Shown piece after piece: positions 1 through 5,441 of a DNA stretch of 39,040 nt. The translations under genes were made by a program, and so were the position numbers. Below the pieces are notes generated by a model that had not been told where the DNA came from, did no database searches, and worked only from the letters and a program-made list of their open reading frames with translations. The stretch spans positions 1 through 39,040 of the forward strand of contig CACZPH010000115.1 in the NCBI GenBank assembly GCA_902783025.1. Direction: 5' to 3'. Origin of the DNA: an uncultured Eubacteriales bacterium. GTDB taxonomy: Bacteria; Bacillota; Clostridia; Christensenellales; Pumilibacteraceae. Within the stretch, counting starts at the first letter, position 1. Every line of letters starts with the position of its first letter.

Positions 1-164
1 ACAGTATATGCCAAAACGCCGTTGTCGACGGCTTTTTGATAGTACGTCGTTGCGGTTTTGAAATCGCCGTCATCGGAATATAAATCGCCGATAGAAACGT
101 AGTACTTCGGCTTTTTTACGGCGAGCCTCTCGTATTTTTTTATTTTATCGTTTTCTGTGCTCAT
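1..164 (-). CDS. TPR/Sel1-like repeat protein, N-terminal part only
   Basis: The reading frame starts at an ATG (complement of 162-164) preceded by GGAGACAAT, a good ribosome binding site, and runs off the left edge. About 54 residues are visible. After a charged N-terminus they read like a tetratricopeptide helix pair (YYVSIGDLYSDDGDF, then TATTYYQKAVDNG), the pattern of TPR or Sel1 repeats used for protein-protein contacts. The rest lies outside the window, so neither length nor partner can be judged. The repeat class is a motif-level call. Confidence 0.6.
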   Translation of the reverse strand, partial: MSTENDKIKKYERLAVKKPKYYVSIGDLYSDDGDFKTATTYYQKAVDNGVLAYT

Positions 165-221
165 ATTGTCTCCTATTTTATAACGTTGCGAACGGTTTGG
201 ACGATATAAGTTTGTAATCGT

Positions 222-253
222 CGTTGTGCGTGTGGTGCATCCGGCGGGATTCG
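222..253. repeat. Direct repeat copy 1: displaced tRNA-Arg 3' end
   Basis: These 32 bases are identical to 417-448. Read on the minus strand they hold the last part of the T-arm, the 3' acceptor strand, CCA, and ten bases downstream of the tRNA-Arg. Here the rest of the tRNA is missing, so this is a fragment. A duplicated tRNA 3' end is the usual footprint of site-specific integration. The 195-bp spacing is far too short for an autonomous element, so this may be a remnant or a passively inserted repeat. Confidence 0.85.
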
Positions 254-276
254 CTCCGCGCTCTTCGATAGTTGCA

Positions 277-400
277 TTTCGCATCTGAGACGCAAGCAGT
301 ACAAGGCGCGAGGCGAAAATCAAGAGGCGCGTACTTACCGTACGCAACTCGCAGACTTGAGCCTCGGAACAAAGTAATGCGCCGCGTATCGGACGCGAAA
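277..400. repeat. Large imperfect palindrome (REP/MITE-like element)
   Basis: The two halves are complementary around a centre at 335-339. Paired blocks are TTTCGC (277-282) with GCGAAA (395-400), CGAGGC (309-314) with GCCTCG (361-366), TCAAG (320-324) with CTTGA (356-360) and GCGTAC (329-334) with GTACGC (340-345). Between them the arms align imperfectly (GCATCTGAGACGC against GCGTCCGATACGC). It has no credible ORF. It lies wholly between the two 32-bp repeats. It could be a dispersed repeat able to fold as DNA or RNA. Confidence 0.7.
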
Positions 401-420
401 ACGCCCCGGAATGGGGCGTT
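398..420 (-). terminator. Intrinsic terminator of tRNA-Arg
   Basis: On the minus strand the tRNA is followed after about ten bases by AACGCCCC, a five-base loop and GGGGCGTTTTC. The GC stem with a short T run is a rho-independent terminator. It overlaps the outer arm of the palindromic element. Confidence 0.7.
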
Positions 421-448
421 GTGCGTGTGGTGCATCCGGCGGGATTCG
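417..448. repeat. Direct repeat copy 2, within the intact tRNA-Arg
   Basis: This is the second identical copy of the 32-bp repeat. It covers the 3' end of the complete tRNA-Arg (428-448) and the bases just downstream (417-427). Confidence 0.85.
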
Positions 449-504
449 AACCCGCAACCGTTCGCGTCGGAGGCGAAAATTCTATCCAATTGAACTACGG
501 GTGC
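428..504 (-). tRNA. tRNA-Arg (anticodon CCG)
   Basis: The minus strand shows a full cloverleaf of 77 nt including encoded CCA (428-430). The anticodon stem TTCGC/GCGAA encloses loop CTCCGAC, giving anticodon CCG, which reads CGG. The T-arm is GCGGG-TTCGAAT-CCCGC. The acceptor strands GCACCCG and CGGATGC pair except for a C-A mismatch at the fourth pair. That mismatch sits in the 3' half, exactly the part copied at 222-253, so the 3' end may have been supplied by an integrating sequence. Confidence 0.93.
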
Positions 505-659
505 GCAAAAATGTTCGTCGGGGTTTATTATAGCACTTTGATTGCGTTTTTGCAAGAAAAATCACGCCTGCGCAGAATAAATCCCGGGTTAATGTTATGA
601 TTTTCGGAGAAATTTTTCGGCAAAAATCGTGTGCGGCGGCGGATTTTATATCAAAATGC

Positions 660-688
660 TTGTAAAAAAATCGATTTTATAGTAAAAT
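660..688 (+). promoter_or_regulatory. Promoter and palindrome upstream of the tetR gene
   Basis: TTGTAA (660-665), a 17-base spacer and TAAAAT (683-688) form a good vegetative promoter. The spacer holds the perfect 12-bp palindrome AAAATCGATTTT (667-678), a plausible autoregulatory operator for the TetR protein it precedes. The operator role is inferred. Confidence 0.65.
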
Positions 689-710
689 GTATGGGTAAAG
701 GAGACAAATA

Positions 711-1295
711 GTGAGCGGACTTACCAAAAAAGCCATTATCGACGTAACGATCTCGCTTGCGGAGCGCAAGCCGTTCAATCGCATTACGGTGCGCGATATA
801 GTGACCGAGTGCGGTATCACGCGCAACACTTTTTACTACTACTTCCGCGACATTTACGACGTGATCGATCAGGCGCTCAAGGCGCAGATAGAAAAATACG
901 ACGTCGAAGACGACGTGGAAAAGACCTTATTCGATCTGACGGCGTTCGTTGTGCGGCGCAAAAAAGTTTTCCTTAATATGTACCGCACGCTCGGCCACGA
1001 CAAGTCCGGCGAATACATAATGGAAAAACTTCATACGCTGCTTACCTCGCACATTGCCGGCGTCGCAAAACAACAAGAAGTCGTTATTTCCGACGAAGAC
1101 GTATACCTTATTTCGGCGTTTTACGAAGAAGCGCTGTTCGGCATTCTTTCGCGCTGGCTGACCAACACCAAAAACACCGGGCTCGAGGATATCGAGAACG
1201 CGATAAATCGCATTAAGGTCATGTTTGACGGCGAAATAGAACACACCGTCGCAAACTGCAAGAATCTTTCTGACAACGCGGAAGAGAATAAGTAA
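711..1295 (+). CDS. TetR/AcrR family regulator
   Basis: This 194-residue protein begins at GTG, eight bases after AAAGGAG. Residues about 5-50 form the TetR helix-turn-helix: KPFNRITVRDIVTECGITRN followed by TFYYYFRDIYDVI is the family signature. The remainder is a helical effector-binding domain; its layout recalls DhaS-like TetR proteins, but the ligand cannot be read. It is immediately upstream of, and co-directional with, the fatty-acid kinase operon, separated by a terminator and a new promoter. It probably controls itself and perhaps that operon. Inverted repeats lie over both promoters (667-678 and 1368-1383), although they are not the same sequence. Confidence 0.9.
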   Translation: MSGLTKKAIIDVTISLAERKPFNRITVRDIVTECGITRNTFYYYFRDIYDVIDQALKAQIEKYDVEDDVEKTLFDLTAFVVRRKKVFLNMYRTLGHDKSGEYIMEKLHTLLTSHIAGVAKQQEVVISDEDVYLISAFYEEALFGILSRWLTNTKNTGLEDIENAINRIKVMFDGEIEHTVANCKNLSDNAEENK

Positions 1296-1333
1296 ATAAC
1301 ATCTCGGAAACAAAAAAAATTTAGTACAAATTC

Positions 1334-1370
1334 GCCGCAATGCCCAAATTTAGGACACTGCGGCATTTTT
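1334..1370 (+). terminator. Terminator after the tetR gene
   Basis: GCCGCA (1334-1339) pairs with TGCGGC (1359-1364) around a loop that itself can pair, and ATTTTTG follows. It separates the regulator from the fakB promoter. Confidence 0.6.
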
Positions 1371-1404
1371 GTCAATAGACAAATTTCGACATTTATTCTA
1401 TAAT
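1368..1404 (+). promoter_or_regulatory. Promoter of the fakBA-activase operon, with inverted repeat
   Basis: TAGACA (1376-1381), 17 bases and TATAAT (1399-1404) form the promoter. The -35 box is inside the inverted repeat TTTGTC-AATA-GACAAA (1368-1383), a candidate repressor site. The predicted start near 1411 leaves an untranslated leader of nearly 150 nt before fakB, with a small GGCTC-CTCC-GAGCC hairpin. No known riboswitch class was recognised in it. Confidence 0.65.
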
Positions 1405-1557
1405 ACTTACCGCGAACACGCGCATGCGACGGCGAAAAGCACAAGCAGAATCGCAAGGAAAAGATCGAGAACGCTTAGGCTCCTCCGAGCCGTAACGACG
1501 CTGAAGATCCGGCAAAAATCGCGCACGTACCGCAAATATCATTATAGGAGAATATCA

Positions 1558-2448
1558 ATGAACCAAGTAAAAATCATAACCGACTCGTGCAGCGACCTTA
1601 CTCCGGAACTTTTCGAGAAGTACGGTATCGACTACGCCAAAATGAACACGGTGATCGAAGGGAAGGAGATCCCCGCTTCGCTGTATTGGGAATACTTCTC
1701 TCCGAAGGAGTTTTACGATATTCTTCGTTCGGGCAAAAAGGTAACGACCACGCAGGTCCCCGTCGAGGAATTCGAAAGAGTATTTGTCGAATGGCTTGAC
1801 AAAAAATACGATTTGGTATATATTGGGTGTTCGTCGAAGCTTTCCGGTTCGGTCAACACCGCCTCCGTTGTGGCAAAGGAACTCGCACCGAAGTACCCCG
1901 ACGCGAAAATCGTCGTAATAGACTCGAAAATCGCGTCCATGGGCGAAGGAATGCTCGCTATCGAAGCCGCCAAGCTTGCCGCCGCGGGTAAAAACGCCGA
2001 CGAGATCGAGCGTGAAATAACCGCGCTTCGTTTGCGCGCGCGTCAAGGCGCGTCGGTCGACTCGCTTACTTTTCTCGCCCGCGCCGGCAGGATAAAAGCG
2101 ACGAAGGCGTTTTTCGGCAACCTTCTGGGAGTAAAGCCGCTCGTAGTGTCCGACTACAACGGCGACAACGTCGCTTGCGGCAAGACCAAGGGCAGGAAAA
2201 ATTCGTTCCGCATGGTGCTCGACTACGCTAAAGAACATATCCGCGACGCGCAAAACCAGACCGTTTACTTCGGCCACGCGGACTGTCCTCAGGAAGAGAT
2301 AGACGAATTCAGAGCCGCGGTAGAGACGGAATTGAAGCCCAAGGACTTCTACGTGTACTCGCTCGGTCCGATCATCGGTACGTCGACCGGCCCCGGTATG
2401 TACGGCTTTTACTTCTTCGGCGACGAAAAACAGCCCGACCGAAATTAG
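1558..2448 (+). CDS. fakB: DegV family fatty-acid-binding protein (FakB-like)
   Basis: This 296-residue protein matches the usual DegV/FakB size. FakB holds a fatty acid while FakA phosphorylates it to acyl phosphate, feeding exogenous fatty acids into phospholipids. Visible DegV features are the N-terminal KIITDSCSDL, VTTTQVP, the IGCSSKLSGSVNTA ligand loop, SMGEGML, and FLARAGRIKATKA. I chose ATG 1558 because TATAGGAG lies eight bases ahead and homology begins there; an upstream in-frame extension to 1369 has no family sequence and covers the promoter. The partner kinase fakA follows 60 bp downstream. Which fatty acid it prefers cannot be read. Confidence 0.9.
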   Translation: MNQVKIITDSCSDLTPELFEKYGIDYAKMNTVIEGKEIPASLYWEYFSPKEFYDILRSGKKVTTTQVPVEEFERVFVEWLDKKYDLVYIGCSSKLSGSVNTASVVAKELAPKYPDAKIVVIDSKIASMGEGMLAIEAAKLAAAGKNADEIEREITALRLRARQGASVDSLTFLARAGRIKATKAFFGNLLGVKPLVVSDYNGDNVACGKTKGRKNSFRMVLDYAKEHIRDAQNQTVYFGHADCPQEEIDEFRAAVETELKPKDFYVYSLGPIIGTSTGPGMYGFYFFGDEKQPDRN

Positions 2449-2508
2449 CCTTTACCGCTCCGACTCGTACTCGAAAAAAGAATTAAAACATACCTTACGG
2501 AGAAAAAC

Positions 2509-4140
2509 ATGACAACCATACTCGACGGAAAAACATATTACGATCTCGTTGCCGCCGGCGCGGCAAACCTTAAAGTAAACGCGCAGGAAGTCAACGATCT
2601 CAACGTTTTTCCCATCCCCGACGGCGATACGGGCGATAATATGCTCCTCACCATTTCGGGAGGCGTAAAAGCCGACAACACCGAAGAAAATCTCGGCAAA
2701 GCCGCCGATAAGATATCAAGAAATATGCTCCTCTCGGCAAGAGGCAATTCGGGCGTAATACTCTCTCAATTCTTCGCCGGCATCTCGTCTTCGCTTTCGC
2801 CTCTGGAAAGCGCCGACGCGAAAGCCTTCGGCGACGCGTTCGAAAAGGGCGTGGAGCGCGCTTATCAAGCCGTTCTTACCCCCACCGAGGGCACTATTCT
2901 TACCGTTATGAAAGACGCGACGAATTTCGCCCGCGGACGCGGCGCGCAGAATATCGGCGAATTCCTCGAGTATTTCCGCGAAGAGGCGAAACGTTCGCTT
3001 CAGCGCACGCCGTCCTTGCTCGCCTGTCTTAAAGAAGCGGGCGTGGTCGACAGCGGCGGAGCCGGACTTATCTACATTATCGAAGGAATGCTCAGATGCC
3101 TTAACGGCGAAAAGATCGAGCAGGTGTCGTCCGCTCTCCCCTCCGCTCCCTCGTCGGCTATCGACGTGGATATGTTTACCGAGGACAGCGAAATGGAATT
3201 CGGCTACTGCACCGAAGTCCTTCTCAGACTTCAGAACAAAAAGTGCGATATCGCGAACTTTGACGTCAACACGGTTACCGACTATCTTCAGTCGATAGGC
3301 AATTCGGTCGTGGCGGTCAAGTCCGGTTCTATAGTCAAGATCCACGTTCACACCTTCGAGCCTTACAAGGTTTTGCAATTTTTGCAGCGCTTCGGCGAAT
3401 ACCTTACCGTCAAGGTCGAGAATATGTCGCTCCAGCACAACGAAACGCAGGACGTAAAAGCCGCGATAAAACAGCGCGCCAAATACGCTATGGTCGCGGT
3501 CGCGAGCGGCGACGGAATAATCGAGACGTTCCGCGAATTAGGCGCAGACTACGTAGTCGGCGGCGGGCAGAGCATGAACCCGTCGAGCGAAGATTTCATC
3601 AAGGCTTTCGACGAAGTTAACGCGGACGTCGTTTACGTACTTCCCAACAATTCCAACGTAATACTCGCGGCAAAGCAAGCCGCCGAAATGTACGACAAGT
3701 CTACCGTAATGGTAATAGAAAGCAAGACGATAGGCGACGGATACGCCGTGCTGTCCATGCTCGACTACGACTCGGACGACCCCGAAGTTATCTACGAAGA
3801 ACTTTGCGACGCGATGAACGACGTAAAGACCATCGAAATATCCAAGGCAAGCCGCGACGCGACGGTAAACGGCGTTGCGGTAAAAGAAGGCGAATACATC
3901 GGCTTCGAGGGCAAGAACATATTGTTCTCTTCCTCCTCGCGCGCCGAAACGGCAAGAGGCGCCTGCGAAACGATCGACAAGGACGCGTACTCGATAATCA
4001 TCGTTATCCGCGGCGCGGCGATCCCGAAGTCCGAATCCGAAGACCTCGCGGCATACCTCAGAGCCGATAATCCGCTGATCGAAGTTTACGAGATAGACGG
4101 CAAACAGGACGTTTTCGATTATATTATTATCGCCGAATAA
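2509..4140 (+). CDS. fakA: Fatty acid kinase catalytic subunit FakA (DAK2-type)
   Basis: This 543-residue protein phosphorylates FakB-bound fatty acids. The N-terminal DhaL-like ATP-binding domain (about 1-200) carries NVFPIPDGDTGDNML, whose aspartates bind magnesium-ATP, then NSGVILSQFFAGI, PTEGTILTVMKDA and DSGGAGL. The middle domain has C234, H279 and H281 (in GYCTEV and KIHVHTFEP), matching the Cys/His cluster known in FakA. The C-terminal part resembles the DegV-like end of YloV proteins. Start ATG 2509 is preceded by ACGGAG. The next gene begins eight bases after the stop, so the activase pair is in the same operon. Confidence 0.93.
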   Translation: MTTILDGKTYYDLVAAGAANLKVNAQEVNDLNVFPIPDGDTGDNMLLTISGGVKADNTEENLGKAADKISRNMLLSARGNSGVILSQFFAGISSSLSPLESADAKAFGDAFEKGVERAYQAVLTPTEGTILTVMKDATNFARGRGAQNIGEFLEYFREEAKRSLQRTPSLLACLKEAGVVDSGGAGLIYIIEGMLRCLNGEKIEQVSSALPSAPSSAIDVDMFTEDSEMEFGYCTEVLLRLQNKKCDIANFDVNTVTDYLQSIGNSVVAVKSGSIVKIHVHTFEPYKVLQFLQRFGEYLTVKVENMSLQHNETQDVKAAIKQRAKYAMVAVASGDGIIETFRELGADYVVGGGQSMNPSSEDFIKAFDEVNADVVYVLPNNSNVILAAKQAAEMYDKSTVMVIESKTIGDGYAVLSMLDYDSDDPEVIYEELCDAMNDVKTIEISKASRDATVNGVAVKEGEYIGFEGKNILFSSSSRAETARGACETIDKDAYSIIIVIRGAAIPKSESEDLAAYLRADNPLIEVYEIDGKQDVFDYIIIAE

Positions 4141-4148
4141 GGAGAACC

Positions 4149-5441
4149 ATGAACGACAGCAACGCTACGGAAAGCATCAACGGGATCCGAAACGTAAAGT
4201 TTACGTCGCAAATGAAAAAAGACTATACGATTCTTGCCCCGGATATTTTCCCGACGCATCTGCCGCTTGTAGTCGAAGTCGTCAGAATGTACGGATACAA
4301 GGTGGACGTACTCCGCTACACCGGCAAAAAAGTTATCGATACGGGGCTTGCCTACGTCCATAACGATATGTGCTACCCCGCGATCTGCTCGACGGGACAA
4401 CAACTTTACGCTCTTAAATCGGGAGATTACGACCCGCACAAAGTGGCTCTGATCCAATTCCAGACGGGAGGAGGATGCAGGGCCTCTAACTATATTTGGC
4501 TGCTTCGCAAAGCTCTGCATAACATGGGCATGGATTTCGTGCCCGTTTTGTCGTTGTCTTTCAACAAAACGGAACGCTCTCCCGGCTTCAGGATCACTCC
4601 CATGATGATAGCCAAGGGGCTTATGGCGCTCGTGTACGGCGACCTGATAATGCTGCTCAAAAACCAGGTGCTTCCTTATGAGAAAAACAAAGGTGCCGTA
4701 CAAAGCATAATCGACAAGTGGACTAAAACGCTTACCGAACAATTCCGCCGCAACAAAGGACTCGTCGGCGCGTCGGTCAGAAAAAATATGCGCGCCATAA
4801 TCGAGGACTTCGCCGCGGTCGAAAAACTCAACGTCAAAAAAACGAAAGTCGGCGTCGTCGGCGAGATCTACGTCAAGTATTCGCCGCTCGGCAACAACGG
4901 GCTCGAAGATTTCCTGCTGAGTCAGGACTGCGAATTCATGGTGCCGGGCGTTCTCGGCTTTTTTCAATATATGTTCGACAATATGATCACCGATCACGAG
5001 TTGTACGGCACGCCGTTAAAGTCGCTGTGGGGCGCGCGCATAGGCGCGTCCATGGCGCGAAGGATCGAAAAAACAATGCTCGACGCGCTCAAGGACTATC
5101 CGCAGTTCGCGGCGCCCACGCCATTTGCCCGCATCCGCGAGTTGGGCGACAAAACATTGGGGCGCGGCGTAAAAATGGGCGAAGGGTGGCTTCTTCCCGC
5201 AGAGATTGCCGAGCTTATCGAAAAGGGCTACGACAACGTGATTTGCGCCCAGCCCTTCGGGTGTTTGCCGAATCATATCGTGGCAAAGGGCGCGGCGCGC
5301 ACGATACGCGAGCTGTATCCGACGGCTAATCTCTGTCCCATCGACTACGACGCGGGAGCCAGCAAAGTCAATCAGGAAAACCGCATAAAACTCATGCTCG
5401 CGATCGCCAAGGAGAAAGAAAATGAACAGGCTCGGAATTGA
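4149..5441 (+). CDS. 2-hydroxyacyl-CoA dehydratase-like protein (C-terminal part of activase-related family)
   Basis: This 430-residue protein resembles the C-terminal region of the large acyl-CoA dehydratase activase-related proteins, itself related to the HgdB-type dehydratase subunit. Conserved cysteines occur in NDMCYPAICSTGQ, GGGCRASNY and CAQPFGCLPNHIVAKG, and may ligate an iron-sulfur cluster. NLCPIDYDAGASKVNQENR near the end is typical. It overlaps the next gene by 20 bp. In many Firmicutes this part is fused behind the two ATPase domains; here it is a separate gene placed first. The substrate is unknown, and no true HgdA/HgdB pair or CoA-transferase is nearby. Confidence 0.82.
   Translation: MNDSNATESINGIRNVKFTSQMKKDYTILAPDIFPTHLPLVVEVVRMYGYKVDVLRYTGKKVIDTGLAYVHNDMCYPAICSTGQQLYALKSGDYDPHKVALIQFQTGGGCRASNYIWLLRKALHNMGMDFVPVLSLSFNKTERSPGFRITPMMIAKGLMALVYGDLIMLLKNQVLPYEKNKGAVQSIIDKWTKTLTEQFRRNKGLVGASVRKNMRAIIEDFAAVEKLNVKKTKVGVVGEIYVKYSPLGNNGLEDFLLSQDCEFMVPGVLGFFQYMFDNMITDHELYGTPLKSLWGARIGASMARRIEKTMLDALKDYPQFAAPTPFARIRELGDKTLGRGVKMGEGWLLPAEIAELIEKGYDNVICAQPFGCLPNHIVAKGAARTIRELYPTANLCPIDYDAGASKVNQENRIKLMLAIAKEKENEQARN

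Noticed and set aside
222..448. CRISPR array from the direct repeats
   Set aside because: There are only two repeat copies, derived from a tRNA and 195 bp apart, with no cas genes.
178..555. 125-codon ORF across the tRNA-Arg and its repeat
   Set aside because: The frame is a translation of tRNA and palindrome sequence, not a gene.
1369..1557. Longer N-terminus of the FakB-like protein
   Set aside because: The extension covers the promoter and has no DegV family sequence; a strong ribosome binding site sits at ATG 1558.
4119..4997. 292-codon open frame on the minus strand opposite the dehydratase-like gene
   Set aside because: It is an antisense shadow of a well-supported gene, with no family motif and no promoter or ribosome binding site.
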